A stretch of DNA of 64,000 nucleotides from JBDSSS01 sp963764195 (GCA_963764195.1 CAVXRG010000010.1:248001-312000); one strand, 5' to 3'; counted from the first letter of the stretch, positions 24,871 through 37,072 are shown. Made by a program: numbers and translations. Notes: generated by a model not told the origin, from the letters alone.

Positions 24871-26820
24871 CTACGCGATGGCCGCCGCCTCCACGAGCCA
24901 CCACGCTCCATGCGGCGGCAGCCAGGCCCGGTCGTCCTCGCCGCCGGACACCCCGTGGGCCCCGAGCGCGTTGAACGCCGAGCCGATGCCCGCCTCGCGC
25001 ACGTGGCGCATCTCGAGCGGGCGCCACTGCTCGGTGACGTTGTAGACGCAGAGCATCGGGCCGCTCGGGTGGGCCCTGCGCACGACGAGCACCCCGTCAT
25101 CGGTGTCGGACAGCACCTGCCCGTCCGCGGCGGCGTGCAGCTGCGGCAGGGACGCCCGGATCCGGGAGAGGTGGGCCACGCCCTGGAAGACCCGGCCGGC
25201 AACGGTGGCGAGGTCGTCGCGGACGTCGGCCAGCGACTCGTCCAGGCGGGGGCGGTGCGCCCAGCGGTTGTCGTCCTCGTGGCCGGGCTCCTGCGCCCAG
25301 GCGGGGTCGTTGGGCTGGCCCAGCTCGTCCCCGCTCCAGAGCACCGGGATGCCGCCCCACCCCATCACCATGGCGTGCGCGAGGTAGAGCCGTCCGAGCG
25401 CCCGGTTCAGGCTCTCCTCGTCGGTGGCCCCGGCGACACCCGTGAGCGAGGCCGCCGTGCCACTGATCCGCTTGTCGCCGGAGTAGGGGTTGTGCTGGAA
25501 GACGAGGCCGTCGGACCACGAGCCCGGGAAGTCGCCGGCATACCAGTCCGAGAGGAAGCGGCGGTGCGCGTAGCCCTCGAGGCCCACGGCAGCCGCGTCG
25601 CCGTCGTCGATCGCCCAGCCGATGTCGTCGTGGCACCGCAGGTAGCAGATCCACGTGCCGGTGGGCGGGGTCGCCGGGAGCGACCGGAGGGCCTGGCGGG
25701 CGAGGACGACGTTGCCCGTCGCGAGCATCGACCAGATCTGGACCATGAGGCTGTTGTGGTAAGCGAGGTCGCTGACCCGCCCGGCGCGCTCGTGCTGGCC
25801 GAGGTACTGGACGAGGTCACGTGGCCCGACGATCGCCTCGGCCTTGAAAACCGTTGCGGGACAGGCAATCCGCGCCACTGCTCGCAGCACCTGCGTCAGG
25901 GCGTGCACCTCCGGCTGGTTCTGGCAGCTCGTGCCCATCCGCTTCCACGTGAAGGCGATGGCGTCGAGACGGAGCACCTCGACCCCGAGGTTGGCCAGGT
26001 GCAGGATGATCTCGGCGTACTCCACGAGGACGTCGGGGTTGGACCAGTTGACGTCCCACTGCCACTCGTTGAAGGTCGTCCAGACCCAGGCCCCGAGCTG
26101 ATCGTCCCAGCTGAAGCTTCCCGGTGCGAAGTCGGGGAACACCTCGGGCAGGGTGCGCTCGTAGGCGTCGGGCAGGTCCCGGTCCGGGAAGGTGTGGAAG
26201 TAGCGGCGGTAGCGCTCCTCCCCCGCCCGGGCCTTCTCGGCCCACTCGTGCTCACGCGCGACGTGGTTGAGCACGAGATCCAGGACGAGCGAGACGCCCT
26301 GTCCGCGAAGCGTTCTCGTGAGGTCGCGGAGGTCCTCGACGTCGCCGAGGTCGGGACGCAGGGCCCGGTAGTCGGCGACCGCGTAGCCGCCGTCGTTGTC
26401 GCCGTCGCGCGGCCGTAGCACCGGCATGAGGTGCAGGTACGTGACCCCGAGCTCGTGGAGGTAGTCGAGACGCTCCGGCAGCGTCGCAAGGGTCCCGTCG
26501 AACCGCTCCGTGTAGCAGGCGTAGCCAATCATCGACGGTTCCTGGAGCCAGTCCGGGCGGAGCAGCCGGCGCTCGTCCAGACGCCGTAGGTCGGGTTCGC
26601 GCGCCGTGAACCCCGCGACCGCCACCTCCGCGAGACGCAGGGCCGCCGCCTCGACGTCTTCGGCGGCATACAGCTCGGTCAGCCCGGCCACGAGGTCGGG
26701 CCACCACCGCTCGAGACGGAGCTCGAGCGTGAGCCGGTCGGCCTCCCGGAGGCCGGCCAGCAGCGACCCGACCGCCTCCGGCACCGTGGGCCCGGGGGGC
26801 AGGGGGGCCACGGTTGTCAC
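24871..26820 (-). CDS. GH13 amylosucrase-type glucosyltransferase/hydrolase
   Basis: 649 residues; the GTG at 26820 overlaps the previous stop (GTGA). All GH13 catalytic residues are visible: Asp in VEVLRLDAIAF, Glu in FKAEAIVG and Asp in YLRCHDDIGWAIDD. An N-terminal helical domain precedes the barrel, and the overall length matches amylosucrases (about 630-650), which use sucrose to build glucan. Alpha-amylase or sucrose hydrolase activity cannot be excluded. It lies between the Sua5-like gene and fic. Confidence 0.88.
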   Translation of the reverse strand: MTTVAPLPPGPTVPEAVGSLLAGLREADRLTLELRLERWWPDLVAGLTELYAAEDVEAAALRLAEVAVAGFTAREPDLRRLDERRLLRPDWLQEPSMIGYACYTERFDGTLATLPERLDYLHELGVTYLHLMPVLRPRDGDNDGGYAVADYRALRPDLGDVEDLRDLTRTLRGQGVSLVLDLVLNHVAREHEWAEKARAGEERYRRYFHTFPDRDLPDAYERTLPEVFPDFAPGSFSWDDQLGAWVWTTFNEWQWDVNWSNPDVLVEYAEIILHLANLGVEVLRLDAIAFTWKRMGTSCQNQPEVHALTQVLRAVARIACPATVFKAEAIVGPRDLVQYLGQHERAGRVSDLAYHNSLMVQIWSMLATGNVVLARQALRSLPATPPTGTWICYLRCHDDIGWAIDDGDAAAVGLEGYAHRRFLSDWYAGDFPGSWSDGLVFQHNPYSGDKRISGTAASLTGVAGATDEESLNRALGRLYLAHAMVMGWGGIPVLWSGDELGQPNDPAWAQEPGHEDDNRWAHRPRLDESLADVRDDLATVAGRVFQGVAHLSRIRASLPQLHAAADGQVLSDTDDGVLVVRRAHPSGPMLCVYNVTEQWRPLEMRHVREAGIGSAFNALGAHGVSGGEDDRAWLPPHGAWWLVEAAAIA

Positions 26821-27437
26821 TCGAACGGCGTCGGGTCGCCGGCCCCGACCCGGGTGACCACGGGCGTGCCCTCCGACCAGTCGACGACCGTCGTGGGCTC
26901 GAGACCGCACTCGCCGGAGTCGATGACGGCGTCGAGCACGTGGTCGAGCTCGTCCTTGATCTGCCAGCCCTCGGTCATCGGGTCCTCCTCGCCGGGCAGC
27001 AGGAGCGTGCTCGAGAGGATCGGCTCCCCCATCGCCTTGAGCAGCTCGCGGACGACCGGGTGCTCGGGGATGCGGACCCCCACCGTCTTCTTCTTGGAGT
27101 GGAGCAGGCGGCGCGGCACCTCCTTCGTCGCGGGGAGGATGAACGTGTAGGGCCCGGGCGTCGACGCCTTGAGCGCCCGGAAGACGGCGTTGTCGAGCTG
27201 GACGAACTGGCCCAGCTGGGCGAAGTCGGCGCAGACGAGGGTGAAGTGGTGCTTCTCGTCGAGCTGGCGGATCCGCAGGATGCGCTCCTTGCCCGCCGGG
27301 TTGTCGAGGGAGCAGCCGAGGGCGAAGCACGAGTCGGTCGGGTAGGCGATGAGGCCCCCGTCGCGGAGGATCTGCACCGCCTGTCCGATGGCTCGCGGCT
27401 GCGGGTCGACGGGGTGGACATCGAAGTACTTCGCCAT
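26817..27437 (-). CDS. L-threonylcarbamoyladenylate synthase family (Sua5/YciO/YrdC)
   Basis: 206 residues from the ATG at 27437 (MAKYFDVHP). The YrdC-like domain is complete: GGLIAYPTDSCFALGCSL, KHHFTLVCADFAQLGQFV and PGPYTFILPATKEVPR. Length and motifs fit the short YciO subgroup, in which tRNA t6A activity is not always shown; the genome probably carries a separate tsaC. The GTGA overlap with the amylosucrase gene implies co-transcription. Confidence 0.88.
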   Translation of the reverse strand: MAKYFDVHPVDPQPRAIGQAVQILRDGGLIAYPTDSCFALGCSLDNPAGKERILRIRQLDEKHHFTLVCADFAQLGQFVQLDNAVFRALKASTPGPYTFILPATKEVPRRLLHSKKKTVGVRIPEHPVVRELLKAMGEPILSSTLLLPGEEDPMTEGWQIKDELDHVLDAVIDSGECGLEPTTVVDWSEGTPVVTRVGAGDPTPFE

Positions 27438-27549
27438 GGCACTCAGCCTGCCATGCTGGACCGATGAACGCCGAGGACACCACGAAGAAAGATGAGCCCG
27501 CAACGCAGGCCTGACGGGACGCCTGCTCCTGTCTCCCCTGCGCGCCGGA

Positions 27550-28173
27550 TCAGCCGCGCTGCGAGCCGGCCAGCAGCGACGCGAACGGGGTGACGTCGGC
27601 GAAGGGGTCGACCCGCACGGGGGGCGCCGCACCGGTGACGAGCCGGGCGAAGGCCGAACCGGCCCGGTCGATCCGCTCCCCCAGTCCACCGGCTTCGACG
27701 TTGCCCCAGTCCTCGGACGCCGCGAAGACGGCGACCGGGGCGACGAGGGCGCCGAGGTGGGCGAACAGGGGCCGGAGGGCGTGGTCGATCGCCAGCGAGT
27801 GTCGCGCCGTCCCACCGGTCGCGCCGAGCAGCACCGGGGTGTCGCGCAGCCCGTCCTTGGGCAGCACGTCGACGAGCATCTTGAACAGGCCGCTGTAGGA
27901 GGCCGCGTAGACGGGGGTCGTGACGATGACCGCGTCGGCCTCCGTGATCGCGTCGAGGCGCACCTGCAGCTCGGGTGACGCGAACCCGGTGAGGACGTGG
28001 TTGGTCAGGTCGTGGGCGACGTCACGCACCTCGACGACCTCGACGACGACGTCCTCGCTGTTGTCCCCGATCCCGAGCCCCCGTACGACCGCCTCGGTGA
28101 GGCGGTCGGCGAGCAGCCGGGTCGACGAGGGCTGGGTGAGGCCGGCGGTGATGACGGCGAGGTGCCGGGTCAT
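27550..28173 (-). CDS. NADPH-dependent FMN reductase (CE1759 type)
   Basis: 207 residues. Flavodoxin-like: N-terminal strand HLAVITAGLTQPSSTRLLAD, FMN-binding TPVYAASYSGLFKMLVD and GATGGTARHSLAIDHALRP. It reduces FMN with NAD(P)H. It overlaps the luciferase-like gene by ATGA, and such pairs form two-component flavin monooxygenases in which this partner supplies FMNH2. Confidence 0.9.
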   Translation of the reverse strand: MTRHLAVITAGLTQPSSTRLLADRLTEAVVRGLGIGDNSEDVVVEVVEVRDVAHDLTNHVLTGFASPELQVRLDAITEADAVIVTTPVYAASYSGLFKMLVDVLPKDGLRDTPVLLGATGGTARHSLAIDHALRPLFAHLGALVAPVAVFAASEDWGNVEAGGLGERIDRAGSAFARLVTGAAPPVRVDPFADVTPFASLLAGSQRG

Positions 28174-29273
28174 GAGGCGAGCTCCTTGTCGGTGGACGTG
28201 GCGTGCGAGGCGGCCAGCCGGCTGGCGTGGGTGGGGGCGTCGGGCACGTGGGCGGGCTTGAGGGCCGCGAACTCCTTCCGCAGGACGGGCACGACCTCCT
28301 CACCGAGGATGTCGAGCTGCTCGAGGACCGTCTGGAGCGGCAGTCCGGCGTGGTCGACGAGCCAGAGCTGGCGTTGGTAGTCCCCGGCGTAGTCCCGGAA
28401 GGAGAGCGTCTTGTCGATCACCTCCTGGGGGCTGCCGACGGTGAGCGGCGTCTGTGACGTGAACTCCTCGAGCGACGGGCCGTGCCCGTAGACGGGGGCG
28501 TTGTCGAAGTAGGGCCGGAACTCGCGGACGGCGTCCTGCGAGTTCTTGCGCATGAACACCTGGCCACCGAGACCGACGATCGCCTGGTCGGCGCTGCCGT
28601 GCCCGTAGTGCGTGAAGCGGCGACGGTAGAGCTCGACCATCTGCTTCGTGTGGCTCGCGGGCCAGAAGATGTGGTTGGAGAAGAACCCGTCACCGTAGTA
28701 GGCCGCCTGCTCGGCGATCTCGGGGCTGCGGATGGAGCCGTGCCAGACGAAGGGCGGGATGCCGTCGAGCGGGCGGGGCGTCGAGGTGAAGCCCTGCAGC
28801 GGGGTGCGGTACTTCCCCTGCCAGTTGACGACCTCCTCGCGCCACAGCCGGTGCAGCAGGGCGTAGTTCTCGATCGCGAGCGGGATGCCGTCGCGGATGT
28901 CCTTGCCGAACCAGGGGTACACGGGGCCGGTGTTGCCGCGGCCCATCATCAGGTCCATCCGGCCGTTGCTCAGGTGCTGCAGTGTCGCGTAGTCCTCGGC
29001 AATGCGCACCGGGTCGGTCGTCGTGATGAGGGTCGTCGAGGTCGAGAGCAGGATCCGCTCCGTGGCGGCGGCGATGTAGGCGAGGGTCGTCGTCGGGGCG
29101 GACGGGACGAACGGCGGGTTGTGGTGCTGGCCCGTCGCGAAGACGTCGAGGCCGACCTCCTCGGCCTTGCGGGCGATCGCGACGGTGGCGGTGATCCGCT
29201 CGTGCTCGGTCGGGGTGCGGCCCGTCGTGGGGTCCGTGGTCACGTCGCCGACGGTGAAGATGCCGAACTGCAT
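28170..29273 (-). CDS. LLM-class flavin-dependent monooxygenase (CE1758 type)
   Basis: 367 residues; ATG at 29273 chosen for the GAGGAG site 8 bp upstream and the MQFGIFTVGD start. Bacterial luciferase-like TIM barrel: EEVGLDVFATGQHHNPP, LMMGRGNTGPVYPWFG, PPFVWHGSIRSPEIAEQAAY. Substrate unknown; the FMN reductase downstream is its likely partner. A MarR/HxlR-like palindrome lies at 29291-29305. Confidence 0.9.
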   Translation of the reverse strand: MQFGIFTVGDVTTDPTTGRTPTEHERITATVAIARKAEEVGLDVFATGQHHNPPFVPSAPTTTLAYIAAATERILLSTSTTLITTTDPVRIAEDYATLQHLSNGRMDLMMGRGNTGPVYPWFGKDIRDGIPLAIENYALLHRLWREEVVNWQGKYRTPLQGFTSTPRPLDGIPPFVWHGSIRSPEIAEQAAYYGDGFFSNHIFWPASHTKQMVELYRRRFTHYGHGSADQAIVGLGGQVFMRKNSQDAVREFRPYFDNAPVYGHGPSLEEFTSQTPLTVGSPQEVIDKTLSFRDYAGDYQRQLWLVDHAGLPLQTVLEQLDILGEEVVPVLRKEFAALKPAHVPDAPTHASRLAASHATSTDKELAS

Positions 29274-29290
29274 GGTTCCCAGCTCCTCAG

Positions 29291-29305
29291 TTGTTGAAAA
29301 CTCAA
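29291..29305 (-). promoter_or_regulatory. Candidate operator of the monooxygenase pair
   Basis: TTGTTGAAAACTCAA, an imperfect palindrome with TTGA/TCAA half-sites, sits 18-32 bp upstream of the monooxygenase ATG in an AT-rich pocket. Such sites are typical of MarR or HxlR regulators; none is encoded next to it. Confidence 0.4.
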
Positions 29306-29368
29306 TCACTCTAACAGGACGGGGACCGCGTCCATTCCCGGGTCCTCGACGCGTGACATCCTGACCCG

Positions 29369-30124
29369 GTGAGTGACGAGATCTCCCCCAAGGACCGCTT
29401 CATCACCGTCTACGGCCGCAACCCCGTGCACGAGGTGCTGCTCGACGACTCCCTCACGGTCGACAAGGTGGTGCTCGCCGAGGGCTCACGCGGGTCGGGG
29501 GTGCGAGAGATCCAGCAGGCCGCCCGCCGCCGGGGGGTCACGGTCTCGTGGGCCAGCCCCGACCGGGTCAAGAAGCTCGCCGGCAACGGCCGGCAGGACC
29601 AGGGCGTCTTCGCCGACGTCGTGGCGCCGCTGATGCGCCCGATCGAGATGGCTCTCGCGGCCGGCGCCCTGCGCAGCGTCCTCGTCCTCGACGGCATCAC
29701 GACCCCGGCCAACGTCGGGATGATCCTCCGGTCGGCCACCGCCGCCGGTGTCGACGGGATCGTCGTGCCCCGCCGCGGGGTGGCCTCCCTCGACCCGCTC
29801 GTCGTCAAGGCCTCGGCCGGTGTCGCCTTCCGCGCCCCCATCCTCAAGGCCTTCACCGCGGAGCAGGCCGTCTCCGACCTCAAGGACGCCGGCTTCCACG
29901 TCGTGGGGCTCGACGCCTCGGGCGACGACGACCTCTTCACCGCGCACCTGCCCGAGCCGACGGCGTTCGTCCTCGGCAGCGAGACGGCCGGTCTCGGTGA
30001 GGAGGTCGCCGCCCTCGTCGACACGTGGGTCTCGATCCCGATGGCCGGCGGCGTCGAGTCGCTCAACGTCTCCGCGGCGGCCGCCGTCGTCTGCTTCGAG
30101 CTGGTCCGCCGCGCGCGGTCCTGA
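29369..30124 (+). CDS. TrmH/SpoU family RNA 2'-O-methyltransferase
   Basis: 251 residues, GTG start. An N-terminal substrate-binding domain (VYGRNPVHEVL) is followed by the SPOUT knot with its three motifs: TTPANVGMILRSATAAG, FVLGSETAGLGEEV and VSIPMAGGVESLNVSAAAAV. It methylates ribose in rRNA or tRNA with SAM; the exact site cannot be read. It faces the monooxygenase pair divergently. Confidence 0.94.
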   Translation: MSDEISPKDRFITVYGRNPVHEVLLDDSLTVDKVVLAEGSRGSGVREIQQAARRRGVTVSWASPDRVKKLAGNGRQDQGVFADVVAPLMRPIEMALAAGALRSVLVLDGITTPANVGMILRSATAAGVDGIVVPRRGVASLDPLVVKASAGVAFRAPILKAFTAEQAVSDLKDAGFHVVGLDASGDDDLFTAHLPEPTAFVLGSETAGLGEEVAALVDTWVSIPMAGGVESLNVSAAAAVVCFELVRRARS

Positions 30125-30147
30125 CCCGCGGTCCTGACCCGTGCGGG

Positions 30148-30684
30148 TCAGCACCACTTCTCGGCGAGCGCCCGCACCACCGTGAGGTCCCGCGCGGTGC
30201 CCGTCGCGCCGGTCAGCTTCTCGAGCCGGGCGTTCGTCAGCTTCGCCTCGTGGGCCGGCTTGGTGAGGAAGAGGACGACGTCCTCACCGATGACGAGGGC
30301 CCGCTCCCCCGGGACGTCCCACGCCTCGAGGGCCTCCCGCCCCGCGTCGCCGAGCCCGCCCGCCGTCACCGTCACGTAGCGGTGGGCCTGCGACCCGAGG
30401 GGTGACTCGAGCGCGTCGGCCGCGGCTGCCAGCGACCGCAGCTGGTCAGGTGTGCGGACGACGACGGGGACCTCGAAGCCGAACTCGTCGCTGATCAGGG
30501 ACCGCAGGGTCTGCTCCACCTTGGCGGCGCTCCGCAACCGCGTGCCCACCCGGAGGTTCCCGCTCTGGATGTAAGAAGCGACGTCGGTGAAGCCGTTGGC
30601 CGACAGGTGTTCTCGCAGCCGGTCCATCTTGACCCAGCGCCCTCCGACGTTGACGGCCCGGAGGAAGGCCACGTAGGTGGCCAC
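30148..30684 (-). CDS. DUF1697 family protein
   Basis: 178 residues from the GTG at 30684, one base after the phzF stop. Typical DUF1697 sequence: VAFLRAVNVGGRWVKMDRLR at the N-terminus, then SYIQSGNLRV and VIGEDVVLFLTKPAHEAKL. Function unknown; the family is common in Actinobacteria. Probably translated with phzF. Confidence 0.9.
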   Translation of the reverse strand: MATYVAFLRAVNVGGRWVKMDRLREHLSANGFTDVASYIQSGNLRVGTRLRSAAKVEQTLRSLISDEFGFEVPVVVRTPDQLRSLAAAADALESPLGSQAHRYVTVTAGGLGDAGREALEAWDVPGERALVIGEDVVLFLTKPAHEAKLTNARLEKLTGATGTARDLTVVRALAEKWC

Positions 30685-30685
30685 G

Positions 30686-31579
30686 TCAGTCCTGCTCCGC
30701 CGCGGTGACCGTGCCGCCGCCGACCGCGCTGACCCGTCCGCCGACGTGGATCCCACCGTCGGCGTCGATCCGCAGGTCGAGGCGCGACGGCCGGGCGACC
30801 GCGGCACCCTGGCTCACCGTGACGGTGAGGTCGCGCCGGTCCTGACCCACGAGCCAGCCGCCGAGGTTGGAGCAGGCCGAGCCGGTCGCTGGGTCCTCCT
30901 CGAGGCCGTTGCCGCTCACGGCGAAGAGCCGGGCCTCGACCGTCTCCTCCCCCGTCCACGCCCAGACGTAGACGTGCGGCGGTCGCTCGGACGTCGTCAG
31001 GTGCCGGTGCATCGAGGCAACGACCGGCGTGCACGCCCGCACCGCCGCCGCGTCGCAGAGCTGGACGATGAGCTGCTCCACCCCGACGTCGACCCACTGC
31101 GCCGCACCCTCGACGAGCTGGTCGGCCCGGATCCCCAGCGTCGCCGCGAGGTCCCCGGGCGCGATGTCGAGGGACCGAGAGCGGGGTGCCTGTGCGGTCA
31201 GCTCCCAGCCGGTCCCGGTCCGTCGCACCGGCACCGGCCCGACGGGCAGCCCGAGGCTGACGTCGTCCACCGCCGAGCCCGCCGAGCCCGCCGAGCCCTC
31301 GCTGGCGAGGAGCTCCGCCACGACGTGGGCCGTGCCGAGGGTGGGGTGACCGGCGAAGGGCATCTCGTAGGAGGCGGTGAAGATCCGGACGTCGGCCGCC
31401 TGGTCGTCGGGTCGCAGGCCGGTGACGAAGGTGCTCTCGCTGAGGTTGAACTGTCGGGCCCACGCCTGCATCTGCGTGTCGGTGAGTGTTTCGGCGCCGG
31501 TGAAGACGCACAGCGGGTTGCCCGAGAAGGGGTCACCCTCGATCGCGAAGACGTTGAGCAGCCGATAGTCGAGGTCCAT
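30686..31579 (-). CDS. PhzF family isomerase
   Basis: 297 residues, ATG at 31579. PhzF/DAP-epimerase-like fold: VFAIEGDPFSGNPLCVF, the catalytic region NLSESTFV, MPFAGHPTLGTAHV and the second-half EEDPATGSACSNLGGWL. The phenazine enzyme PhzF isomerises DHHA, but most homologues, as here outside any phenazine cluster, have unknown substrates. A Ser/Ala-Gly repeat (SAGSAGSA) sits near residue 95. Confidence 0.9.
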   Translation of the reverse strand: MDLDYRLLNVFAIEGDPFSGNPLCVFTGAETLTDTQMQAWARQFNLSESTFVTGLRPDDQAADVRIFTASYEMPFAGHPTLGTAHVVAELLASEGSAGSAGSAVDDVSLGLPVGPVPVRRTGTGWELTAQAPRSRSLDIAPGDLAATLGIRADQLVEGAAQWVDVGVEQLIVQLCDAAAVRACTPVVASMHRHLTTSERPPHVYVWAWTGEETVEARLFAVSGNGLEEDPATGSACSNLGGWLVGQDRRDLTVTVSQGAAVARPSRLDLRIDADGGIHVGGRVSAVGGGTVTAAEQD

Positions 31580-31659
31580 CCGGTGAGTCTGCCGCAGACC
31601 GAGGGTGCGGGGTCGCTCCGGATGGGTGTCGTATGCCGCCGGCCGATAGGTTTGGCGCC

Positions 31660-32289
31660 ATGGCCTCTCCCGACGGTGTCGTTCCCGGCAACATCTACCT
31701 CTTCCGGCACGGAGAGACTGAGTGGTCGCTCTCCGGTCAGCACACCGGCACGACCGACCTGCCACTGCTGCCCGAGGGCGAGGACGCGGCCCGGGAGCTG
31801 CAGGACGTGCTGCGCCGGCACACCTTCGAGCGGGTTCTCGTCAGCCCGCTCCAGCGTGCGCGCCGCACCGCGGAGCTCGCCGGCCTCGGTGACTTCGAGG
31901 TCGAGCCGCTGCTGCGTGAGTGGGACTACGGTGCCTACGAGGGGATCACGACCACGGAGATCAGCGCCCAGGTCGGCCACCCGTGGGAGGTCTTCGCCGA
32001 CGGGGTCACGCCCGGCGTCACCCCTGGGGAGAGCATCGAGGAGGTCTCGGCCCGGTGCCAGCAGGTCATCGACGCGGTCTGGCCCGACCTCGAGCACGGC
32101 GACGTCGCCCTCTTCGGCCACGGGCACGCGCTGCGCGTGCTCACCGCGACCTACCTCGGCGTCGATCCCCGCTTCGGGGCGAACCTCGTGCTCGACGCCG
32201 GCTCGATGAGCGTCCTGACCCACCACCGGTCGACCCGCTGCATCGGGATGTTCAACCTCTCGCCGTGGCGCCTGATGAAGGACGCCTGA
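31660..32289 (+). CDS. Histidine phosphatase family protein
   Basis: 209 residues from the ATG at 31660. The catalytic motif FRHGETEW (about residue 17) and the second His in LFGHGHALRVL define the phosphoglycerate-mutase-like superfamily. The GTTDLPLLPEGEDAARELQ segment suggests a general phosphatase rather than a mutase. Substrate unknown. Followed at once by decamer repeats. Confidence 0.92.
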   Translation: MASPDGVVPGNIYLFRHGETEWSLSGQHTGTTDLPLLPEGEDAARELQDVLRRHTFERVLVSPLQRARRTAELAGLGDFEVEPLLREWDYGAYEGITTTEISAQVGHPWEVFADGVTPGVTPGESIEEVSARCQQVIDAVWPDLEHGDVALFGHGHALRVLTATYLGVDPRFGANLVLDAGSMSVLTHHRSTRCIGMFNLSPWRLMKDA

Positions 32290-32290
32290 C

Positions 32291-32340
32291 CGCGGTCGGA
32301 CGCGGACGGACGCGGTCGGACGCGGTCGGACGCCGTCGGA
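32291..32340. repeat. Five tandem decamers
   Basis: Five copies of CGCGGTCGGA or one-base variants run head to tail between the stop of the phosphatase gene and the convergent glutamate-cysteine ligase gene. No function is evident. Confidence 0.85.
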
Positions 32341-32393
32341 CTCGGCCGGGGCCCAGATGACCGGTGGCCCAGCGGGCCCCGGACGACCGCCGA

Positions 32394-33881
32394 TCAGGCG
32401 CGCGGGAGGTCCCACTCGTGCACGGGCGCGTTGGCCTGCATCCCCTCGATGTAGTGCGCGAGCATCTCCCGCAGGGCCTTGTCGCGCGGGAGCCCGCGCG
32501 CCTCGAGCCGCTCGACGCAGTCGGTCTGCCACGAGGCCCCGTTGACCCCGAGCAGGCAGCGCTGCTCGATGATCGTGAGGAAGCGGTCGCGCACCGCGGC
32601 CGAGACGCCCCAGCGCTCCAGTCCCTCGTGCGCCATCGGGAGCAGGCGGCGCAGGATGAGCTCGGTGGAGGGGACCTCGCCGACGCCGGGCCAGTAGGTA
32701 CGCGAGTCGATCCCGAGCCGCGCGCCGTCGTCGAAGTTGGACTCGGCGGCCGAGAAGCTCATCCGGGTCCAGACCGGCCGGTCCTCCTCGGACAGGACGC
32801 GCATCGCCCCGTAGTAGAAGGCGGCGTTGGCCATCACGTCGGCGATGCTCGGGCCGGCAGGCAGGACGCGGTTCTCGACACGCAGGTGGGGGCGCCCGTC
32901 GACGATGTCGTAGATCGGCCGGTTCCACCGGTAGACCGTGCCGTTGTGCAGGCGCAGCTCCTTGAGCTCGGGCACCTCGCCACGCTCGAAGACCTCCTCC
33001 GGCTGCTCGTCGTAGAGCTCGGGCAGCAGCGCCGGGAAGTAGCGGACGTTCTCCTCGAAGAGGTCGAAGATCGAGGTGATCCACCGCTCGCCGAACCAGA
33101 CCCGGGGGCGGACGCCTTGGTTCTTCAGCTCGACCGCCCGGGTGTCGGTCGCCTGGGTGAAGAGCGGGATCCGCGTCTCGGCCCAGAGCCGCTGCCCGAG
33201 GAAGAACGGCGAGTTGGCCCCGACGGCGAGCTGCGGCCCGGCGAGGACCTGCGCGGCGTTCCAGTGGTCCGCGAAGCGCTCGGGCTGGACCTGGACGTGC
33301 AGCTGGATCGAGGTGCAGGCCGACTCCGGGGCGAGGCTGTCGGAGTAGCGGGCGATCCGCTCCCCCGTCGGCCCTTCGAGCTCGAGCCAGACATCCTCGC
33401 CGCGGGCGTCGAGCACGGCGTTGTTCAGTGCGGCATACCGGATGTTCTCGCTGATCCAGTCACCCTCGAAGTGCTCGGGCATCACGGTCGGCAGGATGCC
33501 GATGGCGACGATGCCGGTGTGCAGCTCGGCAGCTCGGGCCGACGCCTTGTTGAGCGACTCACGCAGGAGCCGCTCGAGCTCGATCGCCGAGTCGCCCGGC
33601 AGCGGCCTCGGGTGGACGTTGAGCTCGATGTTGTAGCGGGCGAGCTCGGTCTGGTAGTCCTCGTCGGCGATCTGCTCGAGGACGGACTTGTTGTCGAGCT
33701 TGGGACCGAGGTCCTCCGAGACGAGGTTGAGCTCGATCTCGATGCCGGTCATCGGCCGGTCGAACTCGAACTCGCTCTTGCCGAGCATCCGCTCGAACAC
33801 GTCGAGGTCGCGACGCACCTTCTCCCGGTACTGCTGGCGCTGCTCGCGCGTGTATCTGGCCTGCTCGACGTCGGCTCCCAC
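32394..33881 (-). CDS. Glutamate-cysteine ligase family protein
   Basis: 495 residues; GTG at 33881 begins MGADVEQARYTREQRQQYRE, but an in-frame GTG at 33899 is also possible. GCS2-type signatures: TGIEIELNLVSEDLGP near the N-terminus, ACTSIQLHVQVQPERFADHW in the middle and HLRVENRVLPAGPS. The family ligates glutamate to an amine (as in EgtA or carboxylate-amine ligases); the true substrate is uncertain. It lies 53 bp after gcvP on the same strand. Confidence 0.85.
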   Translation of the reverse strand: MGADVEQARYTREQRQQYREKVRRDLDVFERMLGKSEFEFDRPMTGIEIELNLVSEDLGPKLDNKSVLEQIADEDYQTELARYNIELNVHPRPLPGDSAIELERLLRESLNKASARAAELHTGIVAIGILPTVMPEHFEGDWISENIRYAALNNAVLDARGEDVWLELEGPTGERIARYSDSLAPESACTSIQLHVQVQPERFADHWNAAQVLAGPQLAVGANSPFFLGQRLWAETRIPLFTQATDTRAVELKNQGVRPRVWFGERWITSIFDLFEENVRYFPALLPELYDEQPEEVFERGEVPELKELRLHNGTVYRWNRPIYDIVDGRPHLRVENRVLPAGPSIADVMANAAFYYGAMRVLSEEDRPVWTRMSFSAAESNFDDGARLGIDSRTYWPGVGEVPSTELILRRLLPMAHEGLERWGVSAAVRDRFLTIIEQRCLLGVNGASWQTDCVERLEARGLPRDKALREMLAHYIEGMQANAPVHEWDLPRA

Positions 33882-33934
33882 GTGCCGAGACAACCACACC
33901 TCGTGCCCGCGCGCGAGCCGTTGGGCGGATCCGC

Positions 33935-36895
<2,961 letters not shown>

Positions 36896-36961
36896 GGGGG
36901 CTCCTGACGGGTCGAGCGGACGACTCACGCTCCCCGTCTGTCGCGCACGCCCGTCGGACGC

Positions 36962-37072
36962 CCTCTCCAGAGATGCCTCACCCGCGTGGTCCTGGCGCCT
37001 GAGAGGTTCCGGGGATGTTGCCCCTTCGGCGCCCCGCAGGCGGTCACCCGCCCCGAGGACTCTCCCACGCGG
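36962..37072 (-). promoter_or_regulatory. Glycine riboswitch upstream of gcvP
   Basis: On the minus strand the conserved glycine-aptamer blocks appear in order: GGGAGAGTCC, GGCGCCGAAGGGGCAA, GGAACCTCTCAGGC, AGGACC and a closing CTCTGGAGAG. This looks like one full aptamer plus the short ghost helix of singlet riboswitches. It ends 66 nt before the gcvP ATG. Confidence 0.9.

Noticed and set aside
30702..32209. Long plus-strand frame opposite phzF
   Set aside because: Shadow of PhzF on the minus strand; the real plus-strand gene starts at 31660 in another frame.
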